Assembly: GCA_013298775.1 (NCBI GenBank)
Contig: JAAFIV010000034.1
Location: 1-49,554, forward strand
Direction of reading: 5' to 3'
DNA length: 49,554 nucleotides
DNA from: Ignavibacteria bacterium
GTDB lineage: Bacteria > Bacteroidota > Ignavibacteria > Kapaibacteriales > UBA4661
Shown here: positions 33,005 to 42,384 of the stretch, in pieces
How the letters are laid out: every line of letters starts with the position of its first letter
Position numbering within the stretch: the first letter of the stretch is position 1
The notes under the pieces: generated by a model
The model's input: the letters and a program-made list of their open reading frames with translations, nothing else
Told to the model about the DNA's origin: nothing
Databases searched by the model: none
Program-made: the position numbers and the translations under genes

Positions 33005-34828
33005 ATGAAATTGTTTCGTTTTTTGGTGAGCAGTTTCGCGCTGCTCTTCATTGCTCACGTGAGTATTTTTGCTAGTTCTGGTGGGATTGTTGGGGTAGTT
33101 CAAGCAGGTTGTACGTGTCACGGTTCGGCAAGTGGTGGCACAAGTTTGTCTATTCCGGGCAGAAGTGGTGGAATCACCGTGAAAGCTGGTGAAACCTTGT
33201 CGCTGTCGCTGATGGTGGCGCATTCTTCGCAATCGCGAGCGGGAATGAATCTTGCCGTAAGAAATGCTGCTGGCGCGAATGCTGGTACCTTGCAAGCAGG
33301 AAACGGCTCGCAACTCATTAGCGGCGAATTGACACATTCCTCGCCACAAGGTTTTTCAGGTGGTTCAGCGTCCTTCCCATTTCAATGGACTGCCCCCACA
33401 ACACCTGGTACGTACACGCTCAGTGCAGTTGGAAATGCCGTCAATGGTGATGGCGGGACGGGCGGCGATGCGTGGAACTCACTTACACCTATCACCATAA
33501 CCGTTGAACCGCCCGCACCTGCTGGATTTACCCTGTCGGGAAGAATCCTCAATACAAGCGGTGCTGCGGTTGCTGGGGTGAATGTGAATTTGACAGGAAA
33601 CAATCAAAACTTCAGTGCAACAACCGACGCGCAAGGAAATTATTCTATTGCAAATGTCCCCAATGGCGCATATATACTCACTCCCAGTCTGTTGAATTGG
33701 GTTTTTGAACCAGCAACCCTGAGCGTAACGGTAAACGGCGCAAATGTAACTGCACCAACTATCACAGGGCGACGATTCTGGACAATTACAGGAACAATCT
33801 TGAATCCAAGTGGTGGTGCGGTTGTTGGGGCAATCGTGCATGCGTATCTTGGCACTGGTACAACCATTTCTAGTTCTGCAACAACGGATGTGCAAGGAAA
33901 CTACACGCTCACCGTATTGAACGGAAGCTACTCTGTACGCGCCTTTCAGACGAATTGGGTATTTGAGCCGAGTGCAATAAATGTTGCGGTCAATGGTGCG
34001 AATGTGGCAGGGCAGAATTTCACGGGACGGCGGCTGTGGGCAATTACAGGAACAATCTTGAACCCAAGCGGTGGTGCGGTTGCTGGGGCAATTGTGAATG
34101 CGTACAATGGTGCGGTAATTTCCAGTTCAGCAACGACGGATGCACAAGGAAATTACACGCTCGTCGTGTTGAACGGAAGCTACTCTGTACGCGCCTTTCA
34201 GACGAATTGGGTATTTGAGCCGAGTGCAATAAATGTTACTGTAAATGGTGCAAATGTGGCAGGGCAAAACATCACGGGGCGTAGGCTCTGGGCGGTTTCA
34301 GGCAATATTTCCAATCCAACGGGTGAAGCGGTTGCAAATGTAAGTATTTCGGCTGCAAACGGCACGCTTACAGCAAGTACAGCCACAACTGATGCGCAGG
34401 GAAATTACACACTGTGGCTGCTGAATGGCTCGTACACCATTACGCCAAGCCGCACAAACTGGGCATTTCTGCCTACAACGCTCACGGCAACGGTAGCAGG
34501 AGCGAATCTGAATCTTGACCGCATTACAGGACGATTGCTGATGTCTGTTCGAGATTTTGCAAATGAGATTGCCGTACAAACCGCTCCAAATCCTGCTTCG
34601 GAGCAAATTATCGTTTCGTACACTCTCTCCTCGCCACAGCGCACTCGTATTGAGGTGTTCAGCATCACCGGGGAACGTGTCCGCTCTTTGTATGAAGCAG
34701 CAAGCTCTGGAGGCAAGCAAACAAGCACGATTGACGTGCGTGAGCTTCCAACAGGAATGTACTTTGTTCGTATTCAGGCAGGAACAGAATTGCTGAAAAG
34801 CGCACCAATACTTGTGCGTAAGCAGTAA
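33005..34828 (+). CDS. T9SS-secreted protein with choice-of-anchor-like domain and four Ig-like repeats
   Basis: 607 residues from the ATG at 33005, which opens a signal peptide (LFRFLVSSFALLFIAHVSIFA). Residues 30-175 hold a GCTCHG motif followed by strands (LSLSLMVAHSSQSRAGMNLA), resembling the choice-of-anchor V type domain. Four carboxypeptidase-regulatory/Ig-like repeats of about 85 residues follow, each with GNYxL..LNGSY and a closing NVxxxxITGRR. The last ~80 residues are a type IX sorting domain (QTAPNPASEQIIVSYTL, IEVFSITGERVRSL, GMYFVRIQAGTELL). It should be exported and anchored to the surface. Function beyond surface display is unknown. Confidence 0.9.
   Translation: MKLFRFLVSSFALLFIAHVSIFASSGGIVGVVQAGCTCHGSASGGTSLSIPGRSGGITVKAGETLSLSLMVAHSSQSRAGMNLAVRNAAGANAGTLQAGNGSQLISGELTHSSPQGFSGGSASFPFQWTAPTTPGTYTLSAVGNAVNGDGGTGGDAWNSLTPITITVEPPAPAGFTLSGRILNTSGAAVAGVNVNLTGNNQNFSATTDAQGNYSIANVPNGAYILTPSLLNWVFEPATLSVTVNGANVTAPTITGRRFWTITGTILNPSGGAVVGAIVHAYLGTGTTISSSATTDVQGNYTLTVLNGSYSVRAFQTNWVFEPSAINVAVNGANVAGQNFTGRRLWAITGTILNPSGGAVAGAIVNAYNGAVISSSATTDAQGNYTLVVLNGSYSVRAFQTNWVFEPSAINVTVNGANVAGQNITGRRLWAVSGNISNPTGEAVANVSISAANGTLTASTATTDAQGNYTLWLLNGSYTITPSRTNWAFLPTTLTATVAGANLNLDRITGRLLMSVRDFANEIAVQTAPNPASEQIIVSYTLSSPQRTRIEVFSITGERVRSLYEAASSGGKQTSTIDVRELPTGMYFVRIQAGTELLKSAPILVRKQ
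33779..34540 (+). repeat. Tandem coding repeats (units of 252-258 bp)
   Basis: Units two and three, starting at the tryptophan codons at 33779 and 34037, are almost identical in DNA (for example ttacaggaacaatcttgaa and gcctttcagacgaattgggt in both). The fourth starts at 34289 and is more diverged, as is the first (about 33526). The close match between two and three points to recent duplication or conversion. Confidence 0.85.
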
Positions 34829-34906
34829 AAATAATCGCTCAAGATAAAACCTAACAACCTTGATGTGATGATGCCGTGCATTTACGCAGGTATTGTTCAA
34901 TCAGAA

Positions 34907-34952
34907 AGCTCGTCTTCATGCCGCATTGCGGCGGTGCAGACGGGCTTTTTTT
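34907..34952 (+). terminator. Intrinsic terminator after the T9SS cargo gene
   Basis: agctcgtct pairs with agacgggct (one G-U), and the inner arms catgccgc and gcggcggtg extend the stem. Seven T residues follow. It is placed 79 bp after the stop at 34828. Confidence 0.8.
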
Positions 34953-35004
34953 GTGCATTGATTTCTGCGTGATATTTGTGTAGTTTTGAAGAGTAATCAC
35001 ACAA

Positions 35005-35108
35005 TACACGACAAAATTTTCCATAGTGGCATAGGCATTCTTGCCTGTGAGTATTGATGCACGATTCAGGATAAAAACACAGACAGGAATGTCTGTGCGA
35101 CTATGAAA
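35005..35108. mobile_element. Fold-back element related to the one at 15664, right end truncated
   Basis: The left end tacacgacaaaa matches the terminal repeat at 15664. ccatagtggcataggcattc and its partner gaatgtctgtgcgactatg are imperfect inverse arms of the same cacagacattcttgtctgtg core. The terminal ttttgtcgcgtac of the other copy is missing here, where an A-run and the DUF4249 start follow. Confidence 0.6.
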
Positions 35109-35131
35109 AAAAATTCCGCATTTATTTCAAC

Positions 35132-36064
35132 ATGAGCTTTCGTATGCGCCTTCGTTTCCCACGTTTTTCCCTTCTTTTCCTCTTCTTCGTCAGCATCATT
35201 CCGCTCTGGAACGGCTGTTTTACGCCCATTACCGAGCCGCCAGACCTGCCATATGACGAGCGCATCGTCATTCGCGCAATTCTCATGGTGGGCGAGCCGA
35301 TGAATGAAATCCAGATTTCACGCACCCTTCCGCCCTTAGATACCTTTGCGTATCGCAAAATTTTTATTGAAAATGCCAAAGCCAGCATCACGGTGGATGG
35401 TCAAGTGTTGCCGCTCGAATTATACACGCGAAATACGACGGGAACAGCAATTGTGCGGAGTTTGTACCGTGTGCCGAATATGCGCACACAACCTGGAAAA
35501 CTCTACACGCTCAATGTGGAATGGCAAAGCCCAGTAACGGGGCGGACGCTGAGAGCAAGCGCGGAAACACGCACACCGTCAGCACCACTTGTTGATTCCG
35601 CCCGTGTCATTGCTGCATTTCGGACAAATAGTGTGACGCAGCGCACAGATACAATTTTTGTGAGCGAAGCCTTTGTCCAAGCCAGAGCGCAAGAATCTAT
35701 GCGGGTTGGGACATTGCTTTTGAATGGTGCTGGAATAGCCGTTTCCTCGCGTGGCTACGGCGATGCGAGTTTTATTCAAACGAGCGCAAGTATCAGCCTC
35801 CGCTCGAATAATTGGGAACTTCCTCGTGAACTCTCCACCGCAACGGTGCAGGTGTTGAACGGATTCCTGCAAAGCCGCGTGATTATTGAAACCTATGATA
35901 CCGATTACAACAAATACTTTCAAACCCGCAACCGAAGCGGGCAGCCAAGTCCCTTGAATCCAGGCGGTCCGAACATTGATTGGAATGTGAAAGGCGATGG
36001 AATTGGGATGTTTATTGGCGCGGCGCAGTGGTTTCGCGTCGTGCCAGTGCGTAGAGCGCAGTAA
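35132..36064 (+). CDS. DUF4249-family lipoprotein
   Basis: 310 residues. A lipoprotein signal (FSLLFLFFVSIIPLWNGC) gives an N-terminal Cys near residue 29. The mature start, ITEPPDLPYDERIVIRAILMVGEP, then VEWQSPVTGRTLRASAETRTP, is typical of DUF4249. These proteins are commonly encoded next to TonB-dependent receptors in Bacteroidota and are probably accessory lipoproteins of the receptor; the TonB receptor gene follows here on the same strand. The first ATG (35132) is used; a second at MRLRFPRF four codons on is also possible. Confidence 0.87.
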   Translation: MSFRMRLRFPRFSLLFLFFVSIIPLWNGCFTPITEPPDLPYDERIVIRAILMVGEPMNEIQISRTLPPLDTFAYRKIFIENAKASITVDGQVLPLELYTRNTTGTAIVRSLYRVPNMRTQPGKLYTLNVEWQSPVTGRTLRASAETRTPSAPLVDSARVIAAFRTNSVTQRTDTIFVSEAFVQARAQESMRVGTLLLNGAGIAVSSRGYGDASFIQTSASISLRSNNWELPRELSTATVQVLNGFLQSRVIIETYDTDYNKYFQTRNRSGQPSPLNPGGPNIDWNVKGDGIGMFIGAAQWFRVVPVRRAQ

Positions 36065-36190
36065 TTTTCTCAAACCTCAGTATTGATGAGCTTTCCAAGA
36101 TTTTTTCTTTTGTAATATGCAAAATTCTTCTACTCCTTTTTTACCTTTCATTGCACAAGTAGAGAAGCCAAAGCGGTTTATAGCAGTCGT

Positions 36191-36352
36191 ATTCGCCCCC
36201 TTGATAAAGGGGGAACGGGGGATTTACCGCCTACTGAGCGTACTAACCTTATTTCCTGACTGTATGAGAGCAGGGGTGTTGTATTTCAAAATACTAGCTC
36301 AATTTGATGCCCATTACCGCCAATCCCCCGTTCCCCCTTTATCAAGGGGGCG
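36191..36352. mobile_element. Palindromic fold-back element before the TonB receptor gene
   Basis: Arms of about 33 bp: attcgcccccttgataaagg... (36191 on) is the inverse of ...tatcaagggggcgaat (36322-36355 region), nearly perfect, with a loop of about 97 bp. It separates the DUF4249 gene from the receptor. It is open in the receptor's frame, so a longer protein starting at 36117 is possible on paper, but that extension is just the translated element. Confidence 0.75.
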
Positions 36353-36353
36353 A

Positions 36354-38810
36354 ATGAGTGGGGCTGCTTTGCGTGGTCTTTGGGTACTGGTATGTGCAAT
36401 GAGTTTATTTTCGGCAAATATTCTTCTGGCACAAAACCCGCAAAGTAGTACCAATACTAGTCCGCAAGCTACAAGCACCAGTAAAAGCGGAAACGTGATT
36501 AGCGGAACGGTCAATGAAGCCGCTTCCGGCGAGGCGGTTATTGGCGTAAACGTGATGCTGTACAAAGAAGGATTGTCGAAAATATCAGGTTTGAAGCCAC
36601 TTGCGGGCGCACGAACAAATAAGTTCGGCTTCTTTGCCATCCCCAATGTGGAAGCGGGAGAGTATGATATTATTTGTCGCGGGATTGGCTACAAAGATTT
36701 TGTAAAGCAAGTAACTGTGCGCTCTGGCGAAGGTTCGGTGCGGGTAAATATTGCTTTGAAAAATCAAGCGGCGAAATCGGGCGAAGTTGTTGTGCAAGGG
36801 CGGCGGTCGAGCGAAGAATCAAGCTCGCCAAGCCGCATCAGTTCTATCGAAATGTCACCAGAAATGATGAAAAAACTGCCCGCGCTGGGCGGCGAAGCAG
36901 ATGTCTTTCGCGCCTTTATGCTCATGCCGGGAGTGAAGGCTTCCAGCGAGGTTTCAAGCGGCTTGTACGTGCGTGGCGGCTCGCCCGACCAAAACTTGGT
37001 ATTGCTGGATGGTGTTCCGATTTACAATCCCTCGCACTTAGGCGGGCTTCTCAGCGTTTTTAATAACGATGCTTTGCGCGATACAAAACTCCTGAAAGGC
37101 GCATTCCCAGCAGAGTACGGCGGACGTTTGTCGAGCGTGATTGATTTAACAATGAAAGAAGGTACAAAAGAAAAATTCTCGGGCGACGGCGGTGTAAGCG
37201 TTATAAACTCTCGGCTCACGCTCGAAGGACCGATTGGCGAAAACGCAACCTTTATGCTTTCGGGACGACGCTTGTATTTGGATTTGATTTTTGCTGCCGT
37301 CAAAGGCTTGCTTCCACCAAACATCGCATCAAATGTACCGTCGTACTACTTTTACGATTTGAATGCAAAGCTCAATTACAAACTCGGCGAGAACGACCGC
37401 TTGTATTTAAGCGGCTACTGGGGCTACGACTTGCTGCAACCCTCGTCGTTTGGCGATATTCGCGTGGGCGTGTCGTGGGGAAATGCGATTGGTAATTTGC
37501 GCTGGTCGCACATTGTTTCGCCAACATTATTCACCAATTTTTCCGTCGCGCTGACGAATTATGATTTTATCACTGACATCGGAAGCAAGGATCCACGCGG
37601 GAATGACGTGAATTTCCTTTCCGCATCGCTCATCCGCGATTGGATTGTGAAAGCGCACGCCGAGTGGTTTGAAATTCCAGACCACGATGTGAAATTTGGC
37701 GTAGAATCTACCTTCCACCGCTTTCGCGGCGCAGTGGAGAGCGACGGACGCTTTAGCGCGGGCAATTTCACGTTAGATGCAACGGGTGGCACAACGAATG
37801 AATCCGCCGAGATTGCAGGATTTGTGCAGGATGAGTGGAGTATTTCGCCCTCGCTCACGGTAAATGGCGGTTTGCGTGGCGTTTGGTGGCAACAAGGTAA
37901 CTACTTTTTCCTTGAACCCCGCTTGGCAGCTACATTTGTAGCAAGCGAGGATGTTACCGTGAAAGCCGCCGTTGCACAATCAAACCAGTTTGTACATTTG
38001 ATTATTCGCAATGATATTGGTGTGCCGAGCGATGTGTGGTTCCCGTCCACAGAGCGCGTAAAACCTGCTTCTGGCACGCAATATGTGTTGGGCGTGGAAG
38101 GGCAATTTGCGGAAAAAGAGTGGACAGCAAGTGTGGAAGGCTATTACAAATTCACGAACAATGTGTATGAATTCAAGGATGAAGCCACGTTCAGCCTTCT
38201 CGCGCCTGTGGACGACCAATTTACCGCAGGAATAGGCGAAGCATATGGCGTGGAATTTTTCCTGCGTCGCAACTTCGGACAACTCACGGGATGGGTTGGA
38301 TACACGCTTTCCTGGGCATGGCGCACCTTTCCCGACCTTAATTTTGGCAGACCTTTCGCGCCGCGTTTTGACCGCAGACACGATATTTCCGTCGTTCTCA
38401 GCTACAAGCTGGATGATAGGTGGGAACTGGGCGCGACGTGGGTTTATCAAACAGGACAAGCCTACACCATGCCCGCCGCACAGTTCGATTTCGTCATTCT
38501 CACCAACGGAAAAAATCCACTCGGAACGCCCGCACCCCGCTTCCTTTCTACCGAACGCAACGCTTTTCGTCTGCCCGCATTTCACAAACTCGACCTCACT
38601 GCAAGTTACAATTTCGAGTGGCTGGGGCTGCCATTTACCGCATCCTTCAGCGTGTATAATGCTTACAACCGCGCAAATCCGTTCTTCTGGCAAATTCAGT
38701 ACGAGCCAATTCCCGCGAACACCCCGCCACCGCCAGTGCGTGTGCCGTTCGTGAACCAAGTTGCACTGTTTCCCATTTTGCCGTCGTTTGGGCTTGGGGT
38801 GAAGTTTTGA
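36354..38810 (+). CDS. TonB-dependent outer-membrane receptor with carboxypeptidase-regulatory domain
   Basis: 818 residues from the ATG at 36354, which opens a signal peptide (GLWVLVCAMSLFSANILLAQ). A carboxypeptidase-regulatory-like domain (GTVNEAASGEAVIGVNVMLY, then GFFAIPNVEAGEYDIICRGI) precedes the plug (PALGGEADVFRAFMLMPGV, LYVRGGSPDQNLVLLDGVPI). About 20 beta strands follow, ending SFGLGVKF. It imports a TonB-energised substrate, with the DUF4249 lipoprotein as likely partner. No SusD gene is present, so it is not a glycan utilisation locus of the Sus type. The substrate is unknown. The alternative ATG at 36117 would add only repeat-derived sequence. Confidence 0.92.
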   Translation: MSGAALRGLWVLVCAMSLFSANILLAQNPQSSTNTSPQATSTSKSGNVISGTVNEAASGEAVIGVNVMLYKEGLSKISGLKPLAGARTNKFGFFAIPNVEAGEYDIICRGIGYKDFVKQVTVRSGEGSVRVNIALKNQAAKSGEVVVQGRRSSEESSSPSRISSIEMSPEMMKKLPALGGEADVFRAFMLMPGVKASSEVSSGLYVRGGSPDQNLVLLDGVPIYNPSHLGGLLSVFNNDALRDTKLLKGAFPAEYGGRLSSVIDLTMKEGTKEKFSGDGGVSVINSRLTLEGPIGENATFMLSGRRLYLDLIFAAVKGLLPPNIASNVPSYYFYDLNAKLNYKLGENDRLYLSGYWGYDLLQPSSFGDIRVGVSWGNAIGNLRWSHIVSPTLFTNFSVALTNYDFITDIGSKDPRGNDVNFLSASLIRDWIVKAHAEWFEIPDHDVKFGVESTFHRFRGAVESDGRFSAGNFTLDATGGTTNESAEIAGFVQDEWSISPSLTVNGGLRGVWWQQGNYFFLEPRLAATFVASEDVTVKAAVAQSNQFVHLIIRNDIGVPSDVWFPSTERVKPASGTQYVLGVEGQFAEKEWTASVEGYYKFTNNVYEFKDEATFSLLAPVDDQFTAGIGEAYGVEFFLRRNFGQLTGWVGYTLSWAWRTFPDLNFGRPFAPRFDRRHDISVVLSYKLDDRWELGATWVYQTGQAYTMPAAQFDFVILTNGKNPLGTPAPRFLSTERNAFRLPAFHKLDLTASYNFEWLGLPFTASFSVYNAYNRANPFFWQIQYEPIPANTPPPPVRVPFVNQVALFPILPSFGLGVKF

Positions 38811-38815
38811 GAAAA

Positions 38816-38942
38816 AGGACGTTCGCAAATGGCGCAGGCAGGAGTGTTACGCGCTACCACTTGATGCGGATTGTGCATGTTCCCCCGGTAGCACAGATAC
38901 TCTTGTCTGTGCCACAAAACGAGCATTTTGCGAAAGCCCTAA
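38816..38942. mobile_element. 127-bp MITE-like element, copy B
   Basis: Same length and design as copy A at 31808. The ends aggacgttcgcaaatg and cattttgcgaaagccct are imperfect inverse copies, and tcttgtctgtgccacaaaac plus gagcatttt match copy A exactly. It begins 6 bp after the TonB receptor stop codon. Confidence 0.75.
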
Positions 38943-39240
38943 CCCAAATGAGTATAATGCCGCGACATTCCTGATGGGCATAAATATTTCCCAAGTTCGC
39001 AGTTGCACGGGGTTGTAGAAAATCCTATATTTGTGTTATGAATGTCCTTAAATCTGGTAATTTTAAGCAGGGTGTCGGTTCTTGGTAATAGTTTCTTGGT
39101 GATAATTTCTTGGTGCGAAGGGATGAAAGATGGGTGCTTGTAAGTGTATAAATACTATGGGATTGAGGTTCTGTTTCTGCTCCTCTCTTTAGTTCCTTCG
39201 TTTAAAGTGGCAAATTTTTTGAACAGTAACTTGTTTCGCT
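38943..39240. other. 298-bp region upstream of the chemotaxis receptor gene
   Basis: No ORF. A loose tandem motif, ttcttggtaatag / tttcttggtgataa / tttcttggtgcg, lies at about 39078-39118. The MCP promoter presumably lies here, but no clear box was found. Confidence 0.4.
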
Positions 39241-41433
39241 ATGAGCATTTTAAATCATGGGAAAATACTTGAAGAAAAAAAACGCGCAAGCACTTCAAGT
39301 TCTCGCTCCAATTCTGAAGAACATATCCTTTCAGAAGCAAATGTCTTTACCGATAATCTCATCACGAATGCTTTTTCCTCTACGATTGGGAAAAATCGCT
39401 ACGTGAAGGGCGTTACTTCGACGATGACCTCTACTGCTTCGTCGGTGACAAATCTTGCAGCAAAGCTCACCTTTATTGATAAGCTGAAGAATTTGAAAAT
39501 CCGAACACAAGTGCTTTCCGGCGGCATTATTGCTTTGCTGCTCCTCATGCTTGTAACGGCAATTACGTTTTTCAGTGTTGGGGATTTGGCAAATACTGCT
39601 CAAATTATTGAAAAAAATAGTACAACTATTTCTACATCGCAAGCAATGGTGCGCTATGTGGGAGATATGGAACGCTATGTGATTGCGTATTCGCTTTTCG
39701 GTTCACCCGGAATCCTGCGTGAATACACGCTTGCAGGCAAAGCGTTTGATTCATCCGTACAAAACTTGCGAACAATTGTCGCTCAAAAGCCAGACCAACT
39801 CAAGCGTTTGGATAGTTTACTTCAGCAAAAGACTATTTGGAGCAGCTCCCAAGCCGAGCCGCTTATTGCTATGCGCCAAATGGTGAATGTTGGAGCAAAA
39901 TCAATGGACGATTTTAGCGCATTTGCTCGCCAACTTGATAGCCGTCCCGTGCAAGCAATGAAGAGCCTTGCAGGGGATTTTATTGCTTTAGAAGAAGAGG
40001 AAAATCGCGAACTTATCAGTAAATCCAGAATTGTAGCTTTGGCAACAAAAAGCTCGACGGTAACCTTCACTATTTTTGCTCTCGGAATGGCGTTGTTTGT
40101 GTTACTCGTGGTTTCAAAAAATCTTGCCGAACCGATTCGGATGATTGCAAAAGCGGCGGTGGACGTTGTGAAAGGGAATTTGAACACAAGCATTGATATT
40201 CATTCCAAAAATGAAGTCGGCATCCTTGCGCGGAACTTTAATTTGATGGTCGCAAGTATTGGTAATGGTTTGGAGGAATTGCAACGCGAAAAGGAGAGCG
40301 TAGAAAAAAAGGTTCAAGAGGCAGTTGCAGCCGCCGAAGAGCAGCGCAAATACTTAGAAACCAGCGTTGATACGATGCTCGAATCCATGCGTCAGTTCGC
40401 AAGCGGCGACTTAACTGTTTCGCTTCACACCCAGCAAAATGACGCTATTGGGCAATTGTATGCAGGTTTTAATGAAGCAATTGAAAATATTCGCTCAATG
40501 ATGTTGCAAGTGGCAGAAGCCGTCCAGACCACTGCTAGTGCGGCTTCGCAGATACGTTCCGCAGCCGAAACTCTTGCGGATGGTGCTGGTGAGCAGTCGC
40601 GGCAGACCGGCGAAGTTGCAAACGAAGTTGGCTACGTTGCGCAAATGACGGAGGAAAGCTCGAAGCATGCGACAACAGCAAAAAATCTTACCGAAGCAAG
40701 TGGTACTGCGGCTGAGGAAGGTAGTCAGGTGGTATTGCAAACGGTGAATAAAATTGAACGTATCGCAAATGTTGTTGCAACTTCTGGCGAAACAGTCGAG
40801 CAGCTCGGGCGTTCCAGTGAGGAGATTGGCGAAATTGTGCAGGTTATTAACAAAATTGCTGACCAAACAAACCTCCTTGCTCTGAATGCGGCTATTGAAG
40901 CGGCTCGTGCGGGTGAGCATGGACGCGGGTTTGCGGTTGTTGCCGATGAAGTGCGGCAGCTTGCAGAAGGTACGGCAAAAGCCACAAAACAAATTAGTAC
41001 CATTATCAAGCGAATTCAAGGCGAAACCCATCGTGCAGTGGACGCGGTAAAACTTGGCAAAGGGGAGGTACAGAGCGGCTTAGAGCTTGCTCACAAAGCA
41101 AATGAAGCATTGCAAGGAATTGTACAATCCTCAGGCAGAGTGGCATCGGTGGTGCAAAATATCGCTCAAGCAACCGAGAAGCAAGCAAAAACGAGTTCGC
41201 AAATTGTTACGCATATAGATAAGATGCTGTCGGTAACCCATGATTCTGAGCATGGTGTAGAGCAGATTGCCCAAGCCGCAACAAACCTGAATACGCTGAC
41301 GCAGGATTTGAACACACTTATCAATCGTTTTCGGCTTGACATTTCAACGACACAATTTGGTTCAATAGCAAGTAATAAAGCGGCTTCCAACGCCTTGAAG
41401 GGAAAGAAGTATTCTCGTCAGCTCCCTGCATAA
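39241..41433 (+). CDS. Methyl-accepting chemotaxis protein
   Basis: 730 residues. An unusually long Ser/Thr-rich cytoplasmic N-terminus (about 85 residues) precedes TM1 ([18 protein letters not shown]). A periplasmic helical sensor of about 160 residues (CHASE3-like; [20 protein letters not shown]) leads to TM2 ([19 protein letters not shown]). HAMP ([20 protein letters not shown]) and a second HAMP-like segment ([20 protein letters not shown]) follow, then the signalling hairpin core [20 protein letters not shown] and [16 protein letters not shown]. It should signal to CheA/CheW, encoded elsewhere. No C-terminal CheR-tether pentapeptide is seen. No motility or che genes lie nearby. Confidence 0.94.
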   Translation: MSILNHGKILEEKKRASTSSSRSNSEEHILSEANVFTDNLITNAFSSTIGKNRYVKGVTSTMTSTASSVTNLAAKLTFIDKLKNLKIRTQVLSGGIIALLLLMLVTAITFFSVGDLANTAQIIEKNSTTISTSQAMVRYVGDMERYVIAYSLFGSPGILREYTLAGKAFDSSVQNLRTIVAQKPDQLKRLDSLLQQKTIWSSSQAEPLIAMRQMVNVGAKSMDDFSAFARQLDSRPVQAMKSLAGDFIALEEEENRELISKSRIVALATKSSTVTFTIFALGMALFVLLVVSKNLAEPIRMIAKAAVDVVKGNLNTSIDIHSKNEVGILARNFNLMVASIGNGLEELQREKESVEKKVQEAVAAAEEQRKYLETSVDTMLESMRQFASGDLTVSLHTQQNDAIGQLYAGFNEAIENIRSMMLQVAEAVQTTASAASQIRSAAETLADGAGEQSRQTGEVANEVGYVAQMTEESSKHATTAKNLTEASGTAAEEGSQVVLQTVNKIERIANVVATSGETVEQLGRSSEEIGEIVQVINKIADQTNLLALNAAIEAARAGEHGRGFAVVADEVRQLAEGTAKATKQISTIIKRIQGETHRAVDAVKLGKGEVQSGLELAHKANEALQGIVQSSGRVASVVQNIAQATEKQAKTSSQIVTHIDKMLSVTHDSEHGVEQIAQAATNLNTLTQDLNTLINRFRLDISTTQFGSIASNKAASNALKGKKYSRQLPA

Positions 41434-41758
41434 GCTCTGTTTTTTGGGGAATATACCTGTTCATATTCCTGCGTTTTTGGAGCTGTATTTTAAAAGTACC
41501 AAACGACCAAGTTTACGGAGAATCAATACCGAAAAGTGGTCTGAATTAGCCTTGCTTCCTGCCTTTTTCCGTTGTAACTTACATTTGTAAAACTTTCACA
41601 CGTAGTGCAAAAGCTCTTATTTGTGCTGTACAATATGCTGTACAATGGTCATTATGAGAGAGTGCGCAGTTTTGTACGTGTACTTTTCGTTGTAGAAAGT
41701 TGTAGAAAATTGTAGTGTAGTTGATTCCTTTTTCCTTCACCCTTCAATACCAAGCGCA
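41434..41758. other. 325-bp intergenic region with short direct repeats
   Basis: No ORF. tgctgtacaat occurs twice in close succession at about 41622-41646, and gttgtagaaa occurs twice at about 41690-41712. These might be binding sites upstream of the molybdenum hydroxylase genes; nothing firmer can be said. Confidence 0.4.
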
Positions 41759-42265
41759 ATGGAACTCAGTATTAACGGCAAAAAATATAGCACTTCTGGT
41801 GACCCAGAAGAGTTTCTCGTGTGGGTGCTTCGTGATGAATTGGGCTTGACAGGCACAAAATTTGGCTGTGGTGCAGGGATTTGTGGCGCGTGTACTGTCC
41901 TTGTGGATGGCTCGCCCGTTCGTAGTTGCATCACTCCAGCAACAGCCTTGAAAGGGCAACGCATCACCACGATAGAAGGTATTTCAAAGACCTTGCCGAA
42001 TGGGGAAATCAAGTTTCATCCCGTACAGCAAGCATTTATTGATGAGCAAACCCCGCAATGCTCTTGGTGTATGAGCGGGCAAATACTAACTGCCCTTGCT
42101 TTTCTCAAATCAACACCAGAGCCAACAGATGAAGAAATTGAGCAAGCAATGAGCAATAACTATTGCCGATGCGGTTGCTACGACCGTATTCGCTCGGCAG
42201 TGAAGCGTGCGGCAATGTTAATGAATGAAGAAAAAGACCAAAAATCAACGCTTCGCGTATCGTAA
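41759..42265 (+). CDS. (2Fe-2S) subunit of a molybdenum hydroxylase (isoquinoline 1-oxidoreductase alpha-like)
   Basis: 168 residues. The plant-type ferredoxin domain carries C37, C42, C45 and C57 (FGCGAGICGACTVLVDG), and the C-terminal helical domain carries C101, C104, C136 and C138 (QCSWCMSGQ, NYCRCGCYDRI) for the second cluster. It passes electrons from the molybdopterin subunit. The subunit organisation with no FAD subunit, and the large subunit directly downstream (119 bp), match the isoquinoline 1-oxidoreductase/aldehyde dehydrogenase group, which donates electrons to a periplasmic or membrane acceptor. It has no signal of its own, so it may be co-exported with the large subunit. Confidence 0.93.
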   Translation: MELSINGKKYSTSGDPEEFLVWVLRDELGLTGTKFGCGAGICGACTVLVDGSPVRSCITPATALKGQRITTIEGISKTLPNGEIKFHPVQQAFIDEQTPQCSWCMSGQILTALAFLKSTPEPTDEEIEQAMSNNYCRCGCYDRIRSAVKRAAMLMNEEKDQKSTLRVS

Positions 42266-42384
42266 AAGCATGTTTTGCAATATACGTATCATAAGTTGAT
42301 GTTTTGTTCGTCTGGTATGAAACCAAATGGTAGATGTACGCATCAAAAAAATACATTCAAAAATAACTCTTCGGTAGTTCAGTC

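Larger units (their letters stand above)
34829..35131. other. 303-bp intergenic region: terminator and fold-back remnant
   Basis: The gap holds the intrinsic terminator of the T9SS cargo gene (34907-34952) and then a fold-back element (35005-35108). No ORF is present. Confidence 0.7.

Noticed and set aside
33120-33134. GCTCHG as a cytochrome c haem site
   Set aside because: The motif has one residue between the cysteines; the CxxCH haem ligation motif needs two. It is noted only as an oddity.
36117-36353. N-terminal extension of the TonB receptor from 36117
   Set aside because: It covers a palindromic element, while a normal signal peptide starts at the ATG at 36354.
37980-38828. 282-codon minus-strand frame opposite the TonB receptor C-terminus
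   Set aside because: The plus-strand receptor has continuous barrel character to its terminal phenylalanine; the antisense frame has none.
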